From: Pseudomonas libanensis
GTDB taxonomy: Bacteria; Pseudomonadota; Gammaproteobacteria; Pseudomonadales; Pseudomonadaceae
DNA: 64,000 bases
Assembly (NCBI RefSeq): GCF_001439685.1
Contig: NZ_JYLH01000010.1
Span: 185,418 to 249,417, forward strand
Direction of reading: 5' to 3'
This document shows, one piece after another, positions 9,401-16,918 of this stretch (positions within the stretch are counted from its first letter, which is position 1; the number at the start of each line of letters is the position of its first letter). Made by a program: the position numbers and the translations under genes. Under the pieces are notes generated by a model, which searched no databases, was not told the DNA's origin, and was given only the letters and a program-made list of their open reading frames with translations.

Positions 9401-9984
9401 GTGAGCAACATTTCGACGTGCTGGTGACCGATTGCCAGATGCCGGGCATGTCCGGGTATGCCTTGAGCGAGGCGATCCGGCGCATCGAAGCCGGGCAACA
9501 ACGGTCTCGTTGCGCCGTGATCGGTTGTACCGCGAACGCCATGAACAATGAGCTACAACGCTGCGAGGAGGCCGGCATGGATGAGCTGCTGGTCAAGCCG
9601 GTGACCCTGGAGCACTGGACCCGTGTGCTGGCCCGCGTGGCGTCGCAGCGGTCGTTCGACATCCAGGCCTTGCGCACCATGACCCAGGCCGACGGGCCGG
9701 TGCTGCGCAGCATGTTGCAGGAACTGGCGAAGAGCCTGGACCACGAACATGAGGTATTGGCGAGCGCCCTGGCCGAGCGTGACGTTGCGCGCTTGAATGC
9801 GGCGCTGCATCGGCTCAAGGGCATTTGCTCGCTGGTGGATGCCCTGCCACTGGCCAAGGCCTGCGTAGCCCTTGAGCAGTGCGCCCGTGAACAGCGCGGC
9901 GCCGAGCTTGAAGCACCCTGGTTGCGCTTGTCCGAGGTGCTCAAGGCGTTTCGTCGCGACCTGCAACCCTATCTGGATGCCTGA
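6412..9984 (+). CDS. BvgS-type hybrid sensor histidine kinase (RocS1/SadS-like)
   Basis: A 1190-residue inner-membrane hybrid kinase. An N-terminal signal/TM segment is followed by two periplasmic SBP_bac_3 (Venus-flytrap) domains (about 50-270 and 290-510), a TM helix (near 530-552), a PAS domain (about 580-700), HisKA with the phospho-His in SLSHEIRTPM (about residue 715), an HATPase domain with GTGLGLSICKQL, a receiver with DCQMPGMSG (about residue 1006) and a C-terminal Hpt domain with LHRLKGICSLV (about residue 1132). Start GTG 6412 is chosen because AAGGAAG lies 8 nt upstream and it follows the thrC terminator. A REC-EAL protein and a NarL-type regulator lie next to it, the layout of the Roc/Sad biofilm phosphorelay; orthology is inferred from architecture. 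Confidence 0.85.
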   Translation: MQVLIQWTWRLMCMLWLTQIPAGLAAVSLPFKLVPAFIPLEPLPLAPAEQKWLATHRSLKVGISIDDYQPIDITRDRNRYQGISADYLSLVGARLQMPMQVLGFAERAQAVEALRSGAIDILTSANGYERDVPGLQFTQDYMPDQSVVVLRRDEFQDDDLVGKKVVLLDGYANVHNVQAAYPDSHIMLAPNLYSGLEALKQGDADAFIGNEVIVRAYKSLRPYLGLQIKEQSRLAPIGFAFATRAAEPLLGAMMNRALASIDESVQREILARWTTGLGVGFSGERVELSASERTWLLQHPHVVVVAQQMSPYIFKDKDGHWVGLNVDLLHRISRMTGLQFVIEEVHSTAQTLQWLETGRAQMNTTLAANQERRALLDFSHGFGGSGWVFVERADATPLTGLKQLEGKVLALPARHVLESDIRQMYPRIKLRLVDNYAQARELVQRGEAAATVQTEVEVQSYTEDGLRIGRSVDGKWSSNCLSVRKDQPELLSILNKALEALPVAELSALRLRWIGAVAIPLPAWQRVPSWAYWTMATALLFVLVSLVWNSRLKRQIRQRLEAEQRLNDQLAFKRALLDGMPNPLFVRDLAGRLMTCNKSYEQQLATRLELIQGLTLMESGVMPEATAARLHAGHMEQLATQQPLFVDRQLEFNGGSIHVYQWTVPFFDAQGRLQGLLGGWIDISERKDLEHQLMDARQAADEANYAKSAFLSSLSHEIRTPMTAIIGLLELEQERCLASGQPVSETLQVAHRSARELIALMGDSLDLAKIEAGHLQLVPQTVELKGFFEGIQRLFEATAQKKGLHLTLAFDPAAQGYYWFDPLRLRQVMHNLLGNALKFTERGGVRLSVSCQRDENEAEYLHLCVEDSGPGISAEQQPRVFKPFTQVSALTAAEHGGTGLGLSICKQLVELMDGRIHLDSVVGEGTVVCIDLRLDRVSTDDLPATPTATLPPMGCSLSVLVVDDLAANRLVLAQQLQFLGHQVIALDSADAALQRWREQHFDVLVTDCQMPGMSGYALSEAIRRIEAGQQRSRCAVIGCTANAMNNELQRCEEAGMDELLVKPVTLEHWTRVLARVASQRSFDIQALRTMTQADGPVLRSMLQELAKSLDHEHEVLASALAERDVARLNAALHRLKGICSLVDALPLAKACVALEQCAREQRGAELEAPWLRLSEVLKAFRRDLQPYLDA

Positions 9985-10502
9985 CACCCTAATGCCGATC
10001 AGCTAAGCGAGCGCAATGCTCAAGGCAACGAAGATTCCCTGTGGGAGCTGGCCTGCCTGCGATAGCCATAAGTATCTATACAACTTTAATGTGACGCAGG
10101 GCCTGTGGTGAGGGAGCTTGCTCCCGCGAAGACGGCCTGGCAGCCGACGCTGATCTAACTGATGCCCCGCGATCCAATGTGGGAGCTGGCTTGCCTGCGA
10201 AGGCGGCCTGAAAGCCGACCAGGCTCTCGGATCAGACCGCGTACATATCCGTTCCTGCGGTAATGGCTGCTATCGGTTCCGCTTTTACATGAACGGCCCC
10301 CCAAAAGTAACCAAAAGGCTCTTGCCCCACTACTCGGCACCACACCGCCTTCGCAGGCAAGCCAGCTCCCACAGGAGATCTGCGCTTGACCGACAAGGCT
10401 TGCCCCTCCCACATTTAAGCAAGCTTTTAGGACACGTCCTATGTGGCACACCGCAGCATATGACTACTGTGCAGGACTTTCCCTGTACCGACACCCTTAC
10501 CC
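9985..10502. repeat. 518-bp gene-free stretch filled with REP units and an interspersed-repeat fragment
   Basis: Between the kinase and the EAL gene I see four complete REP-like units (10039-10067, 10105-10135, 10177-10200 and, inverted, 10347-10373), one relic (10395-10416), and a segment at about 10220-10345 that shares pieces with the repeat at 63145-63490. REP units 10177-10209 and 10345-10373 are an inverted pair that encloses that segment. I see no convincing gene here. A promoter for the EAL gene must lie close to 10420-10500 or transcription must cross the repeats. Confidence 0.75.
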
Positions 10503-11747
10503 ATGCGATCCCTGAACGTCCTGATCCTCGAAGACAACCCGTTTCAACTGATGGCCCTGCACCAGATGCTCAATGCCAACGGCGTGTTCAATGTACGGGC
10601 CGCGGAAACGGTCGAAACCGCCCGCCAGTCCCTGGACAGCAAAGGCCCGGTGGATATCGCCATTTGCGATCTGTACCTGGAGCAGGGTGATAGCCTGGAG
10701 CTGATCCGCGAATTGGCCGAGCGCCGTCTGGCCCAAGTGCTGGTCCTGCTCAGTAATGCCGAGCCTGATGTGTTGGAAGGCGTGGCGAATATGGCACGGC
10801 AGCTGGGACTCAAGGTATTGGCGTGCCTGCCCAAACCAGCCTCGGCAACGTTGATCGGGCAAGTCTTGGTCGATTGCCAGGCGCACTTGCGTCCGGGACC
10901 AGCGGTATTGTCCTGGGAGCCTGTGCGTCAGTTGCTCGGTTTGAGCGACAGGGAGCAGTTGCCGCCGTCGGCGGATGTCAGCCAGGCCACCATCGCGGCG
11001 TGTGGCAGGGTCTGGTACCAGCCCATCGTCAGCCAGGCCGGTGTGTTGCAAGGTGTAGAGGCGCTGGCGCGTTGGCAGTTATCGGAAGGCGAGCTGCTGC
11101 TGCCCGATGAATTCCTGCCGGTGCTCGAGTTTGCCGGCATGGAGGAGGCCTTTACCTGGCACGTGCTGGAACAGGCGCTCGGCCTCGCGAACCGGGTCAT
11201 GGGCGAGACCGGCCAAGTGCTGCCGGTGGCGGTGAACATTCCTGGGCGCATGCTCGAGCGTGCGCACTTTCCCCAGGTGCTGCAAGGCTTGCTGCAACTT
11301 CACGGCGTGCCCGCACACAGCCTGACCCTGGAGCTGGTGGAAACCTCAACGTTGAAAACCGACAGCGCGCATGTCACTGGTTTGTTGCGCCTGCGCATGT
11401 TGGGCTGCCAGTTGTCCATCGGCGATTTCGGCATGGGCGGCACCAGCTTGCAACATTTGCTGGAGCTGCCTTTCACCGAGCTGAAAATCCCCCCGGCCTT
11501 TGCCTGCGGGATGGCCAATGACGATCGCAAGGCCGCGGTGGTGGCCGGTGCCATGAGCATGGCCAAGCGGCTGAACATCGCTGTGGTGGTCACTGGCGTG
11601 GAAACTGCCGCCGATTATCACGCCGTGGGTGAACTGGGAACGGCGTGGCTGCAAGGCTGCTTCATTGCCCGGCCGATGGACGCCGAGGCGCTCAAGCAAT
11701 GGATCGCGTTCCAGGCTAGGCCAGCCCGTGTTCCTGCACATAAATAA
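10503..11747 (+). CDS. REC-EAL response regulator (RocR/SadR-like)
   Basis: A 414-residue cytoplasmic regulator: receiver domain 1-120 with phosphoacceptor Asp in IAICDLYLEQGD, then an EAL c-di-GMP phosphodiesterase-like domain (about 160-400). Signature residues present are EALARW, N in VNIPGRM, E in LELVETS, K in ELKI, E in VTGVET and Q in WLQGCF. However, the DDFG motif reads GDFG (LSIGDFGMGG), so the first of the two conserved metal-site aspartates is replaced by Gly. It follows a matching hybrid kinase across a repeat-filled gap and ends 32 bp inside the convergent regulator gene. Reduced or lost phosphodiesterase activity is inferred. Confidence 0.85.
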   Translation: MRSLNVLILEDNPFQLMALHQMLNANGVFNVRAAETVETARQSLDSKGPVDIAICDLYLEQGDSLELIRELAERRLAQVLVLLSNAEPDVLEGVANMARQLGLKVLACLPKPASATLIGQVLVDCQAHLRPGPAVLSWEPVRQLLGLSDREQLPPSADVSQATIAACGRVWYQPIVSQAGVLQGVEALARWQLSEGELLLPDEFLPVLEFAGMEEAFTWHVLEQALGLANRVMGETGQVLPVAVNIPGRMLERAHFPQVLQGLLQLHGVPAHSLTLELVETSTLKTDSAHVTGLLRLRMLGCQLSIGDFGMGGTSLQHLLELPFTELKIPPAFACGMANDDRKAAVVAGAMSMAKRLNIAVVVTGVETAADYHAVGELGTAWLQGCFIARPMDAEALKQWIAFQARPARVPAHK

Positions 11748-12378
11748 ACAGCGCGGCATCGTTGCCCAGCCCCAGCTTGCGCATGGCGCTGACTTTTTGC
11801 GCACTGACGGTCTGCTTGCTGCGATGCAGGTGTGCGGCGATCGCGCCTACGGTCATGCCACTGGCCAACAGGCGAATCACTTCCAGCTCCCGGGGTGACA
11901 GCTGTTCCTGGGAATGCAGGCGATCAGCGCCGACTTCCCCGGCCAGGCTCAGCGCCTGGCGAATGGTCTGGGCCACATAGGTGCGTTGCTGGCGTACCTG
12001 GCGGATCGCCTGCGGCAGTTCATCGGCCAGGCTGGCCTTGCTCAGCAGGCCCATGACGCCCAACGCCAGGATGGAATGAAACAGCCCGGCGTTATTGAGC
12101 ATGGTCACCACCACAACGGGCAGGTTCGGATGGTGCCGGCGCAGTTGCTCGATCAGGCGCAACCCGTCGGCCTCGGGTTCGGCGGGCATCATGAAGTCGG
12201 TCACCAGCACATCGCAGGCACAGTGTTGCAGCAACGCACTGAGAGCCTGGGGTGAGTTCGCCTCGCCGACGATGCTGAGGTGCGGGTCACGCTCGAGCAC
12301 GGCGCGCAGGCCAATCAGGAAAATCGGATGATCGTCGGCAATGACGACGCGCAAAGGTGTTTCAGACGCGGCTCTCAA
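11716..12378 (-). CDS. NarL/FixJ-type response regulator (RocA1/SadA-like)
   Basis: A 220-residue DNA-binding regulator. The receiver (about 8-130) has the acidic pair ADDH and the phospho-Asp in VLVTDFMMPAEPEADG; the C-terminal LuxR-type HTH is LSPRELEVIRLLASGMTVG followed by AIAAHLHRSKQTVSAQ. TTG 12378 is the only start with a fair ribosome-binding site (GGGAG, 6 nt away); no ATG lies upstream of the receiver core. The gene is convergent with the EAL gene and overlaps its last 32 bp. In Roc-type systems such a protein is the output regulator fed by the same kinase; that is inference here. Confidence 0.85.
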   Translation of the reverse strand: MRAASETPLRVVIADDHPIFLIGLRAVLERDPHLSIVGEANSPQALSALLQHCACDVLVTDFMMPAEPEADGLRLIEQLRRHHPNLPVVVVTMLNNAGLFHSILALGVMGLLSKASLADELPQAIRQVRQQRTYVAQTIRQALSLAGEVGADRLHSQEQLSPRELEVIRLLASGMTVGAIAAHLHRSKQTVSAQKVSAMRKLGLGNDAALFIYVQEHGLA

Positions 12379-12584
12379 GGCAGGCTCCCGGGATAATCCA
12401 GGGATTCTAGCCTGTGAGCGGTTGTTTTTTCTCTGTCATGTTTTCCGCGCATGCTCGTTTCCCTCAAGCAGCGGATTACACAAAAGGTCGAACTTTCTGC
12501 TTTGAGCACGGGTCACTTGAATGTCAGCATCTTCGTGACATTTTTGTTTTTCGAACCTTTTCGAATGATTGAGTGGTGATCGAG

Positions 12585-12869
12585 ATGGAAAGTATCAACC
12601 TATTGCTCAGTGCGGCACTGAGCCCCTATCAGGTTACGCTGACCACTTCTGGTGTGCGGGACGACTGCCTGGTAACCGTGAAGAATCCCGGTGGCGCCAT
12701 TGTGGTTGAACGTGAAGTCGACCGTGGGCAATTGACCGATAAGCGCGCCTTGGTAGACGTGGTGGATTGCCTGCTTCGCGACCTGAAGATTGCCGAAGGG
12801 CGTCTGGAACCCTCCGTCATTGCAGCCTTGCGCAACGCCGCCCAGACCCGTGGCGGCGCACTGGCATGA
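12585..12869 (+). CDS. Small protein, probably DUF3509 family
   Basis: A 94-residue soluble protein starting MESINLLLSAALSPYQVTL. Its length and start resemble the Pseudomonas DUF3509 proteins as I recall them; its function is unknown. I prefer ATG 12585 over the GTG at 12573 because the conserved-looking part begins there and a GAGTGG stretch lies about 8 nt before it. No signal peptide or membrane segment is seen. It is monocistronic, with 206 bp of intergenic DNA before it and a terminator after it. Confidence 0.7.
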   Translation: MESINLLLSAALSPYQVTLTTSGVRDDCLVTVKNPGGAIVVEREVDRGQLTDKRALVDVVDCLLRDLKIAEGRLEPSVIAALRNAAQTRGGALA

Positions 12870-12990
12870 AACATTATTTTTCTTCGGAACCTTCCTGCGG
12901 GGCGGTCAGTCAGAGTTGGTAACAGCAAGAGCAATCATTGTGCTCCGGTGTTTGCCGCTTGCTGTACGGGCCTTTTTAAGGCCGCGTTTA

Positions 12991-13028
12991 ACCCCGAGTT
13001 GTCTCCCCACTGCTCGGGGTTTCTTTTT
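12991..13028 (+). terminator. Rho-independent terminator after the DUF3509-like gene
   Basis: AACCCCGAG pairs with CTCGGGGTT across a 14-nt loop, followed by TCTTTTT. A shorter perfect hairpin (GGCCTT/AAGGCC, 12970-12984) lies just before it. Confidence 0.8.
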
Positions 13029-13039
13029 GCCTGCGATTC

Positions 13040-14239
13040 TCAGATCGCGCCATTTTCACGCAGGCGGGTAATAGCCGCCGCGTCGTAGCCCAGGGCATTG
13101 AGCACCACGCTGTTGTGCTCACCCAATTGCGGGCCGACCCATTCGCAGCTGCCCGGTGTATCCGAGAGCTTGGGCACGATGCCCGGCATCTTGAAGTCCT
13201 TGCCGCCTGGAAGCTGCGCCTTGAGGAACATTTCCCGGGCCAGGAATTGCGGGTCGCCCAGCATGTCTTCGGCGCTGTAGATGCGGCTGGCGGGCACCTC
13301 GGCCTTGTTCAGTTGCTCAACCACCTGGTCCAGCGGCAGCGAATTGACCCAGCGGTCGATCACGCCGTACAGCTCGTCGCGGCGCAGGTCACGCCCGTCA
13401 TTGCTGGCCAACTGCGGGTCATCCGCCAAGTCGTCACGTCCGATGGTGGCCATGAAGCGTTTGAAGATCGCATCGCCATTGGCGCCGATCTGCACATGCT
13501 TGCCGTCCGCGCTGGTGTGGATCGAGGACGGCGTGATACCAGGCATGATGTTGCCGGTGCGTTCGCGAATAAACCCGAAGACGTCGAACTCGGGGATCAT
13601 GCTTTCCATCATGGCGAAGATGGCTTCATACAGCGCTACATCCACCACTTGGCCCAGGCCGCCGTTGACTTCGCGATGACGCAGCGCCATCAACGCACCG
13701 ATCACCGCCCACAACGCGGCAATCGAGTCGCCGATGGAGATCCCGGTACGCACGGGCGGGCGGTCCTCGAAGCCGGTGATATAGCGCAAGCCCCCCATGG
13801 ACTCGCCCACCGCGCCAAACCCGGGCTGATCCTTCATCGGCCCGGTCTGGCCGAAGCCCGAGAGGCGCACCATCACCAGCTTGGGGTTCAATGCGTGCAG
13901 GGTTTCCCAGCTCAGGCCGAGTTTTTCCAGCACGCCGGGGCGGAAGTTTTCGATCAGGATGTCGGCGTCGGCCAGCAGTTGCTTGAGGATCGCCAGGCCA
14001 TCGGGATGCTTGAGGTTGAGGGTCAGCGACTGCTTGTTACGCGCCTGCACGAACCACCACAACGAGGTGCCCTCATACAGCTTGCGCCATTTGCGCAGTG
14101 GGTCACCGCCGTCCGGCGATTCGACCTTGATCACCTCGGCACCGAACTCAGCGCAGATCCGCGACGCGAATGGGCCAGCGATCAATGTGCCCAGTTCGAT
14201 GACTTTCAGACCGGCAAGGGGTTTGGCATTAAGCGACAT
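13040..14239 (-). CDS. CaiB/BaiF family (class III) CoA-transferase
   Basis: A 399-residue CoA-transferase that moves CoA between carboxylic acids. The N-terminal GLKVIELGTLIAGPFASR and AEFGAEVIKVE segments are the family signature, and an aspartate in the DVALYEAIFAMMES region is the likely catalytic residue. ATG 14239 (MSLNAKPLAG) is chosen over an opening 6 codons upstream because AAGGA lies 8 nt before it. It stands alone here with no acyl-CoA dehydrogenase next to it, so the substrate cannot be read from context; glutarate or another dicarboxylate is one possibility. Confidence 0.85.
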   Translation of the reverse strand: MSLNAKPLAGLKVIELGTLIAGPFASRICAEFGAEVIKVESPDGGDPLRKWRKLYEGTSLWWFVQARNKQSLTLNLKHPDGLAILKQLLADADILIENFRPGVLEKLGLSWETLHALNPKLVMVRLSGFGQTGPMKDQPGFGAVGESMGGLRYITGFEDRPPVRTGISIGDSIAALWAVIGALMALRHREVNGGLGQVVDVALYEAIFAMMESMIPEFDVFGFIRERTGNIMPGITPSSIHTSADGKHVQIGANGDAIFKRFMATIGRDDLADDPQLASNDGRDLRRDELYGVIDRWVNSLPLDQVVEQLNKAEVPASRIYSAEDMLGDPQFLAREMFLKAQLPGGKDFKMPGIVPKLSDTPGSCEWVGPQLGEHNSVVLNALGYDAAAITRLRENGAI

Positions 14240-14370
14240 GGGGATCCTTACAAGCACGGGACGGAGGTGTCTTGCTTTTTAACATAGGTGAGCAGATACA
14301 GCGCAGATTCGTTGAATGACCCCGCCATCGGTTAGACTGGCCACCTTTCCCTGTCTCTAGAAGCCCGTTC

Positions 14371-14913
14371 ATGGCCCAGCCGTCCACGACCTACAAATTC
14401 GAACTCAACCTCACCGACCTCGACCGCTCGGTGTATGAGAGCGTCAAACAGACCATCGCCCGCCACCCTTCGGAAACCGAAGAGCGCATGACCGTGCGTC
14501 TGCTGGCCTACGCCCTTTGGTACAACGAGCAGTTGGCGTTCGGGCGTGGCCTGTCAGATGTAGACGAGCCGGCCCTGTGGGAAAAAAGCCTGGATGATCG
14601 GGTTTTGCACTGGATCGAAGTCGGTCAGCCGGATGCCGATCGCCTGACCTGGTGCTCGCGCCGCACCGAACGCACCAGCCTGCTGGCCTATGGCAGCCTG
14701 CGTGTTTGGGAAGGCAAGGTGGTGCCGGTGGCCAACAACCTGAAAAATGTGCACATTGCCGCCGTGCCCCAGGAAGTGCTCGAGACCCTGGCCAAGGACA
14801 TGCCGCGGGTGATCAAGTGGGACGTGATGATCAGCGAAGGCACGATCTTCGTGACCGACGACCGTGGCCAGCATGAAGTGCAACTGCAATGGCTGGTTGG
14901 CGAGCGTGGTTGA
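14371..14913 (+). CDS. yaeQ: YaeQ family protein
   Basis: A 180-residue YaeQ protein (MAQPSTTYKFELNLTDLDR, then ERMTVRLLAYALWY, WIEVGQPD and CSRRTERTSLLAYG), full length for the family. The fold is a PD-(D/E)XK-like nuclease core, and E. coli YaeQ was first described as a high-copy suppressor linked to RfaH; its biochemical role is not settled. The protein is cytoplasmic. Its 3' end is followed 5 nt later by a REP pair that separates it from recJ. Confidence 0.9.
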   Translation: MAQPSTTYKFELNLTDLDRSVYESVKQTIARHPSETEERMTVRLLAYALWYNEQLAFGRGLSDVDEPALWEKSLDDRVLHWIEVGQPDADRLTWCSRRTERTSLLAYGSLRVWEGKVVPVANNLKNVHIAAVPQEVLETLAKDMPRVIKWDVMISEGTIFVTDDRGQHEVQLQWLVGERG

Positions 14914-14917
14914 AAAG

Positions 14918-15003
14918 GTGGGAGCTGGCTTGCCTGCGACGGCATCCACTCGGTGTGTCTGATGTACCGAGTCGTATGCATCGCAGGCAAGCCAGCTCCC
15001 ACA
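14918..15003. repeat. REP pair (CTGGCTTGCCTGC type)
   Basis: Inverted units GTGGGAGCTGGCTTGCCTGC at the left and its complement at 14981-15002, separated by about 40 nt that also pair in part (ACTCGGT/ACCGAGT). It begins 5 nt after the yaeQ stop. Confidence 0.9.
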
Positions 15004-15070
15004 TTTGATCTTTGTTGCGTTCAATATCTGTGTTTAACCGATGTATTAGAAGAGAAGCGCCCGTCACCCC

Positions 15071-16780
15071 ATGCGTATCGATCCCCGCCCATTGCCCGCC
15101 GTCCTGCCCTTCCTCGGTGAATTGCCGCCGCTGTTGACCCGTCTCTACGCCGCACGCGGGGTGCAATCGGAAGCCGAGCTGGACAAGAGCCTGGCGCGGT
15201 TGATTCCCTACCAGCAGCTCAAGGGCATCGATGCGGCGGTGGACTTGTTGGTGACGGCCCTGGAGCAGCGTCAGCGCATCCTGATCGTCGGTGACTTCGA
15301 CGCCGATGGCGCCACGGCGAGCACCGTGGGCACCCTGGGCCTGCGTTTGCTCGGGGCGGCCCATGTCGACTACCTGGTGCCCAACCGCTTCGAATACGGC
15401 TATGGCCTGACCCCGGAGATTGTCGCGGTGGCGCTGCAACGCGAGCCGCAATTGCTGATTACCGTGGACAACGGTATCTCCAGCGTCGAAGGCGTGGCGG
15501 CGGCAAAGGCGGCGGGATTGAAAGTGCTGGTGACCGACCACCACTTACCGGGCGATGAACTGCCGGCGGCGGACGCCATCGTCAATCCGAACCAGCCGGG
15601 CTGCGGGTTTCCCAGCAAGGCCCTGGCCGGGGTCGGGGTGATTTTCTACGTGCTGATGGCCCTGCGTGCGCGTTTGCGCAGCCTGGGCTGGTATGACAAC
15701 AGCCCACAGCCGAACATCGGTGAGCTGCTCGACCTGGTGGCCCTGGGCAGCGTCGCTGACGTAGTGCCGCTGGACGCCAACAACCGCATCCTCGTCCATC
15801 AGGGCCTGGAGCGTATCCGTGCCGGTCGAGCGCGGCCCGGGATCAAGGCGATCCTCGAAGTAGCCAAGCGCGACCATGCCCGCATCACCTCCACCGACCT
15901 GGGTTTTATCCTCGGCCCGCGTCTGAATGCGGCCGGGCGCCTGGATGATATGAGCCTGGGCATCGAATGCCTGCTCACTACCGACGTTGCCGCCGCACGG
16001 GAAATGGCCGCGCAACTGGACGGCATGAACCAGGATCGCAAATCCATCGAGCAAGGTATGCAGCGCGAGGCCCTGGCCCAGCTCAAGGACTTGCCGGTGG
16101 AGTCGATGCCGTACGGCTTGTGCCTGTTCGACCCGGAATGGCACCAAGGGGTGATCGGCATCCTCGCGTCGCGCATGAAGGAGCGCTATTTCCGCCCGAC
16201 CATCGCTTTCGCCGATGCAGGCGATGGCCTGCTCAAGGGCTCTGGGCGTTCGGTGCAGGGCTTTCATATCCGCGATGCACTGGCGGTCGTTGCCAGCCAG
16301 CATCCCAACCTGATTACCAAGTACGGCGGCCACGCCATGGCGGCGGGGCTGACCTTGCCCGAAGCGAACTTCCCGCTGTTTGCCGAAGCCTTCGATGCCG
16401 AAGTGCGTCGGCAACTGCGTGAAGAAGACCTCACCGGCCGCCTGCTCTCCGACGGCACCTTGGCCGTGGAAGAGTTCCACCTGGAACTGGCCCGTGCCCT
16501 GCGCCATGCCGGCCCATGGGGGCAGCACTTTCCCGAGCCGTTGTTTCACGGGGTGTTCCAGTTGGTGGAGCAGCGGGTAGTGGGGGAGCGGCACCTGAAG
16601 GTGGTGCTCAAGAGCGAATGCGGGTCAGTGAAGCTTGATGGCATCGCCTTCGGCGTGGACCGCGAGGTGTGGCCGAACCCGACTGTGCGTTGGGTGGAGT
16701 TGGCTTACAAGCTGGATGTGAATGAGTTTCGGGGCAATGAAACCGTACAGCTGATGATTGCCCACATCGAACCGCGCTGA
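15071..16780 (+). CDS. recJ: Single-stranded-DNA-specific 5'-3' exonuclease RecJ
   Basis: A 569-residue RecJ of usual length, acting in RecF-pathway recombination, mismatch repair and fork processing. DHH-superfamily motifs are visible: IVGDFDADGATAS (motif I, near residue 77), TVDNGISS (II), VTDHHLPGD (III) and VALGSVADVVPL (IV); the C-terminal DHHA1 part has SGRSVQGFHIRDAL and KYGGHAMAAGL. The metal ligands D and H in these motifs are intact. The ATG at 15071 has GAGAAGCG about 10 nt upstream. It lies between two REP pairs. Confidence 0.96.
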   Translation: MRIDPRPLPAVLPFLGELPPLLTRLYAARGVQSEAELDKSLARLIPYQQLKGIDAAVDLLVTALEQRQRILIVGDFDADGATASTVGTLGLRLLGAAHVDYLVPNRFEYGYGLTPEIVAVALQREPQLLITVDNGISSVEGVAAAKAAGLKVLVTDHHLPGDELPAADAIVNPNQPGCGFPSKALAGVGVIFYVLMALRARLRSLGWYDNSPQPNIGELLDLVALGSVADVVPLDANNRILVHQGLERIRAGRARPGIKAILEVAKRDHARITSTDLGFILGPRLNAAGRLDDMSLGIECLLTTDVAAAREMAAQLDGMNQDRKSIEQGMQREALAQLKDLPVESMPYGLCLFDPEWHQGVIGILASRMKERYFRPTIAFADAGDGLLKGSGRSVQGFHIRDALAVVASQHPNLITKYGGHAMAAGLTLPEANFPLFAEAFDAEVRRQLREEDLTGRLLSDGTLAVEEFHLELARALRHAGPWGQHFPEPLFHGVFQLVEQRVVGERHLKVVLKSECGSVKLDGIAFGVDREVWPNPTVRWVELAYKLDVNEFRGNETVQLMIAHIEPR

Positions 16781-16801
16781 ATCTCAGCCACAGCACAAGG
16801 C

Positions 16802-16896
16802 AAATGTGGGAGGGGGCTTGCCCCCGATAGCGGTGGGGCAGTCACAACATCATTGACTGACACTCTGCTATCGGGGGCAAGCCCCCTCCCACATTT
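16802..16896. repeat. REP pair (GGGGGCTTGCCCCC type) with 29-bp perfect arms
   Basis: The left arm 16802-16830 and right arm 16868-16896 are exact reverse complements, each carrying GGGGGCTTGCCCCCGATAG. It lies between the convergent recJ and virJ-like genes and can fold as a large cruciform or terminator-like hairpin. Confidence 0.92.
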
Positions 16897-16918
16897 GGTT
16901 TTGTGTACAGCCCTGGAG

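Noticed and set aside
10289..10690. Open frame of 133 codons across the repeat region before the EAL gene
   Set aside because: It starts inside repeat DNA and runs out of frame into the EAL gene; no homology or ribosome-binding site is apparent.
13115..14287. Open frame of 390 codons on the plus strand opposite the CoA-transferase
   Set aside because: The minus-strand protein has clear family motifs; the plus-strand translation has none and a shadow-like composition.
14554..15024. Minus-strand frame over the yaeQ end and the REP pair
   Set aside because: The translation is made of REP sequence (QLPHL-like and GSWLACDA-like strings) plus the complement of yaeQ, a typical spurious call.
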